A DNA stretch of 22,532 bases, from IMG/VR virus record IMGVR_UViG_3300031785_000059, positions 1-22,532 of that record. One strand, given 5' to 3'. Both the position numbers and the translations under genes were made by a program. The notes under the pieces were generated by a model. The model searched no databases and had not been told where the DNA came from. It worked only from the letters and a program-made list of their open reading frames with translations. Of the stretch, positions 8,135 to 15,180 are shown piece by piece (the stretch's first letter is position 1; each line of letters begins with the position of its first letter). This DNA comes from a virus.

Positions 8135-8175
8135 GGTTTATGATATGTACATAGTGCTATTTAGTAATTAGGACA

Positions 8176-9114
8176 ATGCCAAAGCTTCATAGAAAAAGAT
8201 CATTACTAGTTAAAGCGGAAAGCAGCTACGGATCGTCAAGCAACCCTTCAGGAAGTGCAAATTATTTAGAAGTAGTTGATCTAGAAATTACACCACTAGA
8301 AAGCGATGAGGTAGAACAGGAAACAATTAGGCCATATGTCGGAAACTACCCCGTCTTGTTAAGTAACACTAGGGTCAGTTTAAGTTTTTCAGTTTACATG
8401 GTAGGTTCTGGGAGTAGTGGTGTTGCGCCAAAATATGATCCTGTACTAAAGGCATGTGGTCTATCTGCGAATGTTGTTAGCTCTACATCTGTTACTTATA
8501 CACCTGCTTCATTAGCAACACAAGATTCTTGTACATTTTTTGTTAACTATGATGGTGTAAGACATGTAATTTTGGGCGCAAGAGGTAGCTTTTCAATTAG
8601 TTGCGCTGTTAATGAAATACCTATGATAAATTTTGAAATGCAAGGAATAAAATCTACAATTACAGATACTGCACTACCAACCGTTACAAAATCAAATCAA
8701 GCAGAACCAGTAATATTTAAAAATGGCAATACAACAGGTTTTGAAATATTTGGCTTTGCAGCTGCATTACAATCATGGGAACTAGATTTTGCTAATGAAG
8801 TTATTTATAGAGAACTTGTAGGCGGTACAAAAGAAGCACTAATTACTGATAGAAGGCCATCAGGAACTATGGTTGTAGAAATGCCTACGCTTGCTTCTAA
8901 AAACTTTTTCTCACTAGCAGAAGGTACAGCAACAGGGGGTAATTTATATCAACATTCAGGTGGTGCGGGTAATATTGTTAATATTAGTTGTCCACAAACT
9001 GATTTAGGACAGCCAACATATGAAGAATCAGACGGAATTACTATGTTGAATTTACCGTTTTACGCTACACCAACAGCAGCGGGTAATGATGAATTTTCTT
9101 TAGCCTATACATAG
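8176..9114 (+). CDS. Major tail protein (tail tube subunit)
   Basis: This 312-aa, beta-rich protein begins MPKLHRKRSLLVKAESSYGS and has repeated strand pairs. VSLSFSVYMVGSGSSGVAPKY and DPVLKACGLS are typical of tail tube proteins (a substrate series ending in a PxYDxLLxACG-like motif). VNEIPMINFEMQGIKS is the usual strand that lines the tube. DRRPSGTMVVEMPTLASKNF near the C-terminus also recurs in this family. It would polymerise as stacked hexamers around the tape measure. It lies between the tail terminator and the chaperone genes, exactly where the tube gene is expected. There is no strong ribosome-binding site; AGGAC lies close to the ATG. Confidence 0.85.
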   Translation: MPKLHRKRSLLVKAESSYGSSSNPSGSANYLEVVDLEITPLESDEVEQETIRPYVGNYPVLLSNTRVSLSFSVYMVGSGSSGVAPKYDPVLKACGLSANVVSSTSVTYTPASLATQDSCTFFVNYDGVRHVILGARGSFSISCAVNEIPMINFEMQGIKSTITDTALPTVTKSNQAEPVIFKNGNTTGFEIFGFAAALQSWELDFANEVIYRELVGGTKEALITDRRPSGTMVVEMPTLASKNFFSLAEGTATGGNLYQHSGGAGNIVNISCPQTDLGQPTYEESDGITMLNLPFYATPTAAGNDEFSLAYT

Positions 9115-9131
9115 TTGTCAAGTCGTAGAAA

Positions 9132-9143
9132 AGGGTTTACCCT
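9132..9143. repeat. Short palindrome AGGGT-TT-ACCCT between tail tube and chaperone genes
   Basis: AGGGTTTACCCT is a two-armed inverted repeat with a two-base centre in the 50-base gap after the tail tube gene. TATAAT at 9155-9160 lies just downstream, before the ATG at 9165. The palindrome could be an operator or a chance word; no -35 box with normal spacing precedes the TATAAT, and there is no T-run placed to make it a terminator. Confidence 0.25.
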
Positions 9144-9164
9144 AGAAGAGATTATATAATTTTT

Positions 9165-9539
9165 ATGTTTATTTTAAAAAAGGAGGCAACTTTTACGCAT
9201 CCTATAAAATTTTATACACCTGCTGATGGTGGTACACAAAAGGAAGAAACTTTTGACGCTGTATTTAAAATTCTCCCACAATCAAGAATTAATGAAATAG
9301 GAGCGCAAGCACAAAAAAAAGAAAAAGAACTTAAAGAAGGTATTATTGATGGCACAGATATAAGTGATTTACAAATAGCAGATGAGATATTAGTAGGGTG
9401 GGAAGGCATAACTAATGGAAATGAGCCTGTTGTATTTACAAAATCTACAAAAAAACAGGTATTAGATATAGCTGGTCTAGCTAATGTATTAGTTACTGAA
9501 TACTTAAAAATTGTTGCACAACAAAAAGTAAAAAACTAG
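9165..9539 (+). CDS. Tail assembly chaperone, lambda gpG-like (zero-frame product)
   Basis: This 124-aa protein is the upstream half of the chaperone pair that keeps the tape measure soluble and helps tube protein polymerise around it. It starts with strands (ATFTHPIKFYTPADGGTQKEE, then TFDAVFKILPQSRINEIGAQA) followed by a lysine/glutamate-rich helix and a segment IADEILVGWEGITNGNEPVV, characteristic of the family in which the tube interacts with a short domain. It ends at a TAG directly after A AAA AAC (9530-9536). The gene precedes the tape measure as in lambda. An AAGGAGG at about 9180-9186 lies inside the gene and is not followed by a start codon. Confidence 0.8.
   Translation: MFILKKEATFTHPIKFYTPADGGTQKEETFDAVFKILPQSRINEIGAQAQKKEKELKEGIIDGTDISDLQIADEILVGWEGITNGNEPVVFTKSTKKQVLDIAGLANVLVTEYLKIVAQQKVKN
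9530..9536 (+). promoter_or_regulatory. Programmed -1 frameshift site A AAA AAC
   Basis: The zero-frame codons are GTA AAA AAC TAG, so A9530-AAA-AAC is a canonical X XXY YYZ slippery heptamer in the correct register, directly before the stop. Slipping back one base continues in the -1 frame as CTA GAA GGG GCT GCA and on to 9868. The -1 frame is closed upstream by TGA at 9497-9499, so slippage must occur between 9500 and 9536, and this is the best slippery heptamer in that interval. Confidence 0.85.
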
Positions 9540-9868
9540 AAGGGGCTGCATTGTATTGGTGCGGTGATCGTATTATTGATGAAACTGCAAAAGATGATGC
9601 CGTACTATTCGATCAGCCCATAGAAAAAAAAGAAGAAGAAAGAATATTTGAGGTACTACCTTCTAACTGGCAATCAATAAAAATATTTCTTGATATACAA
9701 ACTCAATGGAGAATAGACCAAGGTGTTATTTTTGGTCTTGATTACAACGCAGTAGCATTTATTTTTAAATTAAAAAAGAAAAAAATCAAGAAACCTTTAG
9801 ATATACTTGCTGACTTACAGGTATTAGAGGCTAAAATAGTAGAAACATTAAATAAAGATAATAAATAA
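9536..9868 (+). CDS. Frameshift extension of the tail assembly chaperone, lambda gpT-like (DUF1799-type)
   Basis: This reading frame supplies the C-terminal half of a GT-type fusion of about 234 aa beginning at 9165 (124 zero-frame residues plus about 110 here). It continues LEGAALYWCGDRIIDETAKD and later has WQSIKIFLDIQTQWRIDQGV followed by IFGLDYNAV. The W-x-x-V-x-x-F-L-x-x-Q-T-Q-W-R and GLDY pattern is the one I know from DUF1799 proteins beside tape measure genes. The fusion would carry the tape-measure-binding part in a minority of chaperone molecules. No ATG opens the frame; a TTG at 9551 exists but has only a poor upstream site. The stop overlaps the tape measure ATG (TAATG). Confidence 0.82.
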   Translation, partial: LEGAALYWCGDRIIDETAKDDAVLFDQPIEKKEEERIFEVLPSNWQSIKIFLDIQTQWRIDQGVIFGLDYNAVAFIFKLKKKKIKKPLDILADLQVLEAKIVETLNKDNK

Positions 9869-11607
9869 TGGATCTATCTACCTCTTATACGATAAAAGCA
9901 CAGGTACAGGGTCAAAACCAAATTGGTGGTTTAGAAAAGGGTTTAGATAAATTAAAAACTTCATCTAATAATGCTGCTGGCGCAATGAATAAACTTAAAG
10001 GTGCAGCTAGTCAGGCATTTGGAGCATTAAAAGCATTAGCACCTGCTATAGGTATTGCTGGTATGGGTAAATTAGTAAATGATACTCTTACTTTAGGTGA
10101 TGAACTTGGTAAATTGAATGAGCAAACTGGTATTACAGTACCTACACTAGACAGACTTAGGCAAGCTGCTGATTTAGCTGGTGTTGATTTTAAAAAAGTA
10201 TCGAAATCTTTTGGAATATTTGCAGAAAATATGATGGATTTTACAAGAGATAAAGGTATGGCATTTGATGCATTAGAACAACTAAATATAAACCCTAATT
10301 TTATAAATCAGAATGGTGTAGAACAACTAAAAGAAATTGATGATTTAATATTTGAAGTTGCTGAAGCACTTTATAATCTTCCATCTGGTTCTACATTAGA
10401 ACAAATAGATTTAGCTAAAACAATATTTGGAGGTCAAGGCATGAAAATGATACCGCTTCTTAATATGGGTAAAGACGCAATTATGGGGTTAGATACTGCT
10501 TTCACAGATGATTTTGCAGACAGAATAGAAGCCTTTAATGACAGTATGGCTCAAATGGGAGAAAAATTTAATTTTCTAAAATTTTCATTAACAGAAGCAT
10601 TATTACCTGCATTAGAACTTTTTGTAGATGGGATAACAAAAGCTGCTGAATTTTTAAAAGGCTTACCTAAACCTGTACAAGCAATAGTAATTGGATTTAC
10701 GTTATTAACGCCCGCAATTGTTGCAATAATACCATTATTTGCAGCTATGGTTGTTTCAATCAAAGCTATAGCCGCTGTAAAATTTGGTGCGATTCTTGCT
10801 GGAATAATACCCGCTGTTACTGCACTTGCAGTACCTTTTGCACCTTTTTTAGTTAAGGGTGCTATTGTTGTTGGTATTATTGCTTTAGGTAAATTAATAG
10901 GCACTCTTGCAGGTCATGTATTTGTATCTAGAGACAAAATAGGTGAAGGAATAAATGCTATTAAAGATTTTTTCTCTGCATTTAAAGAAGGTGTTGTACT
11001 CATGTTTCAAGCTATAGGTGATGCAATAAAAAAACCTTTTATAACCTATGCAGATTTTGTTAAGGGTGTATTTACAAACGCTGTAAATGGTATAAAAAGC
11101 GCATTTCAAGCAATACCAAATGCAGTTAAAAGTGCTATAAGTGCAGCTACCGCCCCTCTAAGATCGTTTCTTAGTTTTATAAATAGAATTTTAGCTAAAT
11201 TAGCAGCTTTAAGAAGGAGAAGAAGAAATAGTGGTGGTGGTTCAGGTAGTGGTTCAGGTAGTGGTTCAGGTAGTGGTACAAATATGGCTTTAGGAGGTAT
11301 TGTTACAAGTCCTACACTTAGTTATTTAGGTGAAGCTGGTAGTGAATATGTAATTCCTGCTAGAAAAGCTGCACAGTTTTCAAAAAATTATTTAGCAGGT
11401 TATAGAGGATCAGCGGCAGTGCCTAGATTTGCTGAAGGAGGATATGTTGCACCAAATGTAAATATTACTACAGGCGCTGTTACACAAATGGATGGAACTA
11501 ATTTTATTACAACAAAAGATTTAGCATCAGCGGTACAAAGTGGTATAAATCAAACAATAAATTTAATACAAGGTGACTTTAAGACTAGGAGGGCTTTGGG
11601 TTTATAA
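9868..11607 (+). CDS. Tail tape measure protein
   Basis: This 579-aa protein fixes tail length and is ejected ahead of DNA. It is helical and Ala/Gly/Lys-rich. The N-terminus has LNEQTGITVPTLDRLRQAAD and VDFKKVSKSF, a stretch common in tape measures. A long hydrophobic region follows at about residues 268-348 (IVIGFTLLTPAIVAIIPLFA and more), able to insert in membrane. Next is an arginine run and a Gly-Ser linker encoded by three perfect 12-bp repeats, then the family's C-terminal motif ALGGIVTSPTLSYLGEAGSE plus YVIPARKAA. At roughly 1.5 angstrom per residue the tail would be about 85-90 nm. It lies directly after the chaperones. Similar glycine-rich linkers occur in other tape measures. Confidence 0.93.
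   Translation: MDLSTSYTIKAQVQGQNQIGGLEKGLDKLKTSSNNAAGAMNKLKGAASQAFGALKALAPAIGIAGMGKLVNDTLTLGDELGKLNEQTGITVPTLDRLRQAADLAGVDFKKVSKSFGIFAENMMDFTRDKGMAFDALEQLNINPNFINQNGVEQLKEIDDLIFEVAEALYNLPSGSTLEQIDLAKTIFGGQGMKMIPLLNMGKDAIMGLDTAFTDDFADRIEAFNDSMAQMGEKFNFLKFSLTEALLPALELFVDGITKAAEFLKGLPKPVQAIVIGFTLLTPAIVAIIPLFAAMVVSIKAIAAVKFGAILAGIIPAVTALAVPFAPFLVKGAIVVGIIALGKLIGTLAGHVFVSRDKIGEGINAIKDFFSAFKEGVVLMFQAIGDAIKKPFITYADFVKGVFTNAVNGIKSAFQAIPNAVKSAISAATAPLRSFLSFINRILAKLAALRRRRRNSGGGSGSGSGSGSGSGTNMALGGIVTSPTLSYLGEAGSEYVIPARKAAQFSKNYLAGYRGSAAVPRFAEGGYVAPNVNITTGAVTQMDGTNFITTKDLASAVQSGINQTINLIQGDFKTRRALGL
11239..11274 (+). repeat. Three tandem copies of a 12-bp repeat in the tape measure gene
   Basis: GGTTCAGGTAGT is repeated three times without a mismatch (11239-11250, 11251-11262, 11263-11274) and encodes alternating Gly and Ser. 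Slippage during replication could change copy number and so adjust the flexible linker between the hydrophobic region and the C-terminal domain. Confidence 0.9.
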
Positions 11608-11608
11608 T

Positions 11609-12115
11609 ATGGCAAATTTTGACATTCTTACATTTTTAGAATATTACGCAGATAAATCTAGCGTTCTAAATAATTCTGGTAAAAGATTACCTACAAATGC
11701 ATATCAAAATTTTTATCAATCTGCACAAAATTTAACAGCAGATTCAGATGCTGAACAAACTGTATCTTATGCATATTTAGCCTACGATGCGTCAGGTTTT
11801 TCATCTATGGAAGCTAGTAATATTACAAATTTAACTGTTAACATAGCTGCAACAGCGGCCATAATTGATTTAACTGATACTGCGATAGGTGGTGATAGAC
11901 TTGTAATAGCTTCATTATATTTACAACCTATAGGTCAAGATACTTTAAGTAATTCAGCTAGTTTAGTATCAAGGTTTATAGGTACTATAGAAAATGCAAG
12001 CGTTACAGATACTACTGTTACATGGACAGTTAGCCCTGCAATATCAAAACAAAAAGCACAAGTACCTTCAAGGCGTATTAGTAGCGATATTTTAGGGAGG
12101 TTTGTCACGCTATGA
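11609..12115 (+). CDS. Minor tail protein, probably distal-tail or L-like
   Basis: This 168-aa protein follows the tape measure, where lambda has minor tail genes M and L. It starts MANFDILTFLEYYADKSSVL and carries strands such as EASNITNLTVNIAATAAIID, then LVIASLYLQPIGQD and FIGTIENASVTDTTVTWTVS. It ends QVPSRRISSDILGRFVTL. Beta-rich structure with a phage-like EASNITxLxVxIxAT motif fits a protein at the junction of tube and tip, as in DUF1833/DUF2163-type proteins, but I cannot assign a family firmly. I chose ATG 11609 because GGAGGG precedes it and a longer frame from 11573 would overlap the tape measure. The stop overlaps the next ATG. Confidence 0.6.
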   Translation: MANFDILTFLEYYADKSSVLNNSGKRLPTNAYQNFYQSAQNLTADSDAEQTVSYAYLAYDASGFSSMEASNITNLTVNIAATAAIIDLTDTAIGGDRLVIASLYLQPIGQDTLSNSASLVSRFIGTIENASVTDTTVTWTVSPAISKQKAQVPSRRISSDILGRFVTL

Positions 12116-12327
12116 GTAAAATTTTTGCACAAAATATAAAGTGTATTTTAGAGGATGGCACAGAGCTAGAAAATGTTACAGGATTAGTTATCGATAATAA
12201 AAGAGCATATAAAGCAGAAGATGGTACTTTTTTAAAAGGTACAAAAAAATTTAAAAAAGCAATATATGCTGATATTTTGGTTTCACCATTTGATTTTGAT
12301 AAAATAATTTTCCTAGAGGATTATTAA
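12112..12327 (+). CDS. Small protein between minor tail and tail-tip genes, function unknown
   Basis: This 71-aa protein reads MSKIFAQNIKCILEDGTELE and later KKAIYADILVSPFDFDKIIF. It is mostly short strands with charged turns and ends in LEDY. I do not recognise a family. It is preceded by GGGAGG (about 12094-12099) and overlaps the upstream stop by ATGA; the next gene begins immediately after it. Its constant co-orientation with tail-tip genes suggests a small tail-tip or assembly component. It has one cysteine and no membrane segment. Confidence 0.65.
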   Translation: MSKIFAQNIKCILEDGTELENVTGLVIDNKRAYKAEDGTFLKGTKKFKKAIYADILVSPFDFDKIIFLEDY

Positions 12328-14307
12328 ATGGGTTACACCTTTATTAAAAATTTTAGTGCTTTCTCAGCACAATCACAAAGAAAATCTAATGTAGCAGATG
12401 ATTCATTTGTATTAGATGAAAGTTTAGAAAATATAAAAAAACCAAATGCAGATTTAGATGTATCACAAAAAATAGCAAAAGCAGGTGAAACTGTACCTTT
12501 AGTATTTGGTAAAAGAGCTAATAATATAGGTGGTGTATGGTTGCAACCATCAATAATTAAAGCTGGTACACAATCATTTGTACAAAAGTTATTATTTGTA
12601 ATTTCGCAAGGTGAGATTGTAAGTTCGCCTGAAAAATCTAAAGCATTTACTGGTCTAAATAAAATAGCTTTTACAAGTAATGCATCTTCTATTTCTCTTT
12701 CACATATTTACAATAGTGCAGCAACTTTAGCAGCTAACCTAAATTCATGTCCTATTAATAGCGCTGGTCTTTATTGTGGGAATGATATTTATACATATTT
12801 ATCTGAATTACATAAACCAAGTGGAGATCATTTTGAAAAAAGCGCAGATTATGAAAAGGATTATTTAGGTTACAGAATGAAAACTTTTGGCACTGGCGAT
12901 ACTTCAAATATTGTTTTTTTTGTTACACGACAGGTTTTCGATGCGGAAACAGGTGCAAATGTTACTAATGCTTGGGCAACTTATACAGGGTATCCAGCAA
13001 ATCAACAATTTTCAATTAATCAATCCTACAACAGTTCTACAGGTCGTTATCAAGGTAGAGCAGTTGGAACTGTTGAAAGTTTTTTTGGTTCTAATAATAC
13101 ATTATTAGCACCTTTATCGGGTTCAAATTTAGCTGCTTTAAAACAAGTTAGCGGAGGTAGAACTAAATTTGTTTTTAAATACACATTTGTTTCAATTACA
13201 AATCAACATGATACACAACTACCTGCTTCTACAGGAACATTAGATGGAGTACAAGGAGAATTTACTATAGGTACAAGTGCAACTATACAAAATACATCTA
13301 ATAATAATTCATCCTTTGCTGATATTACATTTTTAGCTAGTAGCGGTAATTTATATGAAACGCCAGCTTCAGGTACATTTCCTACTACTACAAAACAAAT
13401 ATATATATTTTATGAACAAGGTGTAAAAGTAGATTTATATAGTGCAGGTTTATCAGGCTCTAGTTATACACAAGGGGCTAGTAATCAATTTATAGATTTA
13501 GCAATGCATTTATTTAAACTTTATAAAAAAATTGACGGCAATAATACAGCAAATATTGTTGCACCTGTAAAAATTAGTAATTTACAAGCTTTATCAACAT
13601 TTTGTACAAATAATTCTTTTTTTTATAATGGTGTTATATCAAAAGCTGTTAATATAGTTGAGTTTATTTCTAAAATCTCCCCTTATTTTTTTCTTTCATT
13701 TTTATCTGTAGGCGGTAAATATGAATTTTCACCAATATTACCAATTAATAATAGTAATCAATTAGAAACAGGTGCAATATCTCCTGTAATGACTTTTACA
13801 GAAACAAATATAATACAAGAAACATTTAGTAAACAGTATTTATCAGTTGAAGAAAAACGAAATTTTGTTGCTAATTGTATATATACAAATTGTATTCCTA
13901 CAGAGGTAGCAAGAAGAAAAACTGTAAGTGTAAAATTTACAACAACTGATTTAGATGCACCTACTGAACAGTTTGATATGAGTGATTTTTGTACAGATGC
14001 AAATCATGCAATACAATATGCAAAATACGAATTATCTAAAAGAAAACATACTACACATACTATTTCTTTTTCTACACCACTTATCACTACAAGTTTAATA
14101 CCTACAAATATAATAAAATTACAGACTGTTAGAAATAATAGTGTTGGTGATAACAGAACTGAAATAGAATATTATCAAATTACAAGCATTTCTTATGATA
14201 CTAACGGTGTGAGTAATATAGAAGCTTCACATTTTCCACTTAATAATAGTAATGTTTCACAAATAACGAATGAATTATTAACAGGGTCTTATACAGTTTT
14301 ACAATGA
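12328..14307 (+). CDS. Tail-tip hub / host-specificity protein, lambda gpJ-like
   Basis: This 659-aa protein is the likely central hub of the tail tip, carrying fibres and opening onto the cell. The N-terminal region (residues 44-98) reads DVSQKIAKAGETVPLVFGKR, then NNIGGVWLQPSIIKAG and QKLLFVISQGEIVS. This pattern (V-P-x-V-F-G plus GGVWLxP) is common in J-like hub proteins of siphophages. The middle is Ser/Thr/Asn-rich with long beta stretches, and the C-terminal quarter (VEFISKISPYFFLSFLSVGG, YELSKRKHTTHTISF, VSNIEASHFPL) resembles the hub domain shared with T4 gp27-type proteins. AGAGGA precedes the ATG. It is much shorter than lambda gpJ (1132 aa), which fits the fibre functions being on separate genes downstream. 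Confidence 0.78.
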   Translation: MGYTFIKNFSAFSAQSQRKSNVADDSFVLDESLENIKKPNADLDVSQKIAKAGETVPLVFGKRANNIGGVWLQPSIIKAGTQSFVQKLLFVISQGEIVSSPEKSKAFTGLNKIAFTSNASSISLSHIYNSAATLAANLNSCPINSAGLYCGNDIYTYLSELHKPSGDHFEKSADYEKDYLGYRMKTFGTGDTSNIVFFVTRQVFDAETGANVTNAWATYTGYPANQQFSINQSYNSSTGRYQGRAVGTVESFFGSNNTLLAPLSGSNLAALKQVSGGRTKFVFKYTFVSITNQHDTQLPASTGTLDGVQGEFTIGTSATIQNTSNNNSSFADITFLASSGNLYETPASGTFPTTTKQIYIFYEQGVKVDLYSAGLSGSSYTQGASNQFIDLAMHLFKLYKKIDGNNTANIVAPVKISNLQALSTFCTNNSFFYNGVISKAVNIVEFISKISPYFFLSFLSVGGKYEFSPILPINNSNQLETGAISPVMTFTETNIIQETFSKQYLSVEEKRNFVANCIYTNCIPTEVARRKTVSVKFTTTDLDAPTEQFDMSDFCTDANHAIQYAKYELSKRKHTTHTISFSTPLITTSLIPTNIIKLQTVRNNSVGDNRTEIEYYQITSISYDTNGVSNIEASHFPLNNSNVSQITNELLTGSYTVLQ

Positions 14308-14675
14308 CAACTTTTCCAAGTATAGAACCAGAAACCAGATCACTTATATATGGGGACTACCCACAAAATGTACACGAGGGGAAAAGTGGGGGGGATGTAA
14401 GGTTTTTACTAGCTAATAAAAGAGTTGAACAAAGATTAACTATTACTTATGAATATTTAACAGAAACACAAGCACAAACATTATTAACACATTTTAATGA
14501 CCAAAATGGCACTGTTGAACCCTTTGATTTATCTAGTGCTATTTGGCTTGGTTACTCAACACCGCCTGTAAGTAGTAGTAGTTATCAGTGGCGTTATGCT
14601 AGTCCTTTTCAAATTAGTATTTCTTCGCCTAATAGATATAGTACAAGTATAGAACTTATTACAGTACCTTTATAA
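14304..14675 (+). CDS. Minor tail protein, lambda gpM-like (copy 1 of 2)
   Basis: This 123-aa protein starts MTTFPSIEPETRSLIYGDYP and has a body LTITYEYLTETQAQTLLTHF followed by NDQNGTVEPFDL and, at the end, YSTSIELITVPL. Lambda gpM has the same order: a GDGY near the start, then a strand, a helix reading EQAEIDGFLAAHGG, a hydrophobic patch and a last strand YTFTATFEQV. GpM-type proteins sit at the tail tip and contact the tube end. It shares FPSI-P-TR and GD-P with the following gene, so the two are a tandem duplication. It overlaps both neighbours by ATGA or TAATG. Confidence 0.62.
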   Translation: MTTFPSIEPETRSLIYGDYPQNVHEGKSGGDVRFLLANKRVEQRLTITYEYLTETQAQTLLTHFNDQNGTVEPFDLSSAIWLGYSTPPVSSSSYQWRYASPFQISISSPNRYSTSIELITVPL

Positions 14676-15175
14676 TGGCTACTTTTCCATCAATAATACC
14701 TACAACAAGATTATATACGCAGGGTGATTTTCCTAATGCTTTGCAAGCTACATCGAATGGAACTACAACAGGTTTTAGATTAGGTAATAGGCGTATAAAT
14801 CAAACTTTACAGCTTTCATTTGATAATTTATCTGAAACAGATGTAAACACAATAAGAACGCATTATGACGGTCAGAATGGTAGTTTTGAATTTTTTTATC
14901 TTAGTGCAAGTACATGGAACGGTTACGCATCACCTCCTGTTGCTTTAGTTAGTGATTTTGCATGGCTTTATGCTTCACCGCCTGTAATTTCTGATGGTAT
15001 AACAAGTAAATGGAATGTAGAAATAGAATTAAGGTCAGTTCCTATTGATATTGGGGATGTTGTATATGATGCGGGTGATTCGTCAACTACAGCGAGAAGT
15101 TATATATTAGATGCCTTAACAAGTAGTAATTTACCTGCTAGAACTAATATAATAGATTCAGGTACTTCTGCTTAG
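14675..15175 (+). CDS. Minor tail protein, lambda gpM-like (copy 2 of 2, extended)
   Basis: This 166-aa protein starts MATFPSIIPTTRLYTQGDFP and repeats the layout of the preceding gene: FRLGNRRINQTLQLSFDNLS, then TDVNTIRTHYDGQNGSFEFF, then WLYASPPVISDGITSKWNVE and IELRSVPI. Beyond that shared core it has about 40 extra residues (DIGDVVYDAGDSSTTARSYI and so on) rich in Ser/Thr/Asp, which could be a linker to the fibre encoded next. It shows that one copy has diverged after duplication. The fibre gene starts five bases after its stop. Confidence 0.62.
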   Translation: MATFPSIIPTTRLYTQGDFPNALQATSNGTTTGFRLGNRRINQTLQLSFDNLSETDVNTIRTHYDGQNGSFEFFYLSASTWNGYASPPVALVSDFAWLYASPPVISDGITSKWNVEIELRSVPIDIGDVVYDAGDSSTTARSYILDALTSSNLPARTNIIDSGTSA

Positions 15176-15180
15176 ATAGA

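Noticed and set aside
9551-9868. TTG-initiated independent gene for the gpT-like half
   Set aside because: The upstream site is poor, and an in-register slippery heptamer directly before the zero-frame stop explains the frame better.
10551-11109. Two long open frames on the minus strand inside the tape measure gene
   Set aside because: They are antisense shadows of a low-complexity helical gene; no start context and no family pattern.
11239-11274. CRISPR-like array
   Set aside because: The repeats are directly adjacent without spacers and are in frame as Gly-Ser codons.
12887-13108. A 73-codon frame in a second plus-strand frame inside the hub gene
   Set aside because: It lies wholly in the hub gene, is low-complexity and hydrophobic, and has no ribosome-binding site.
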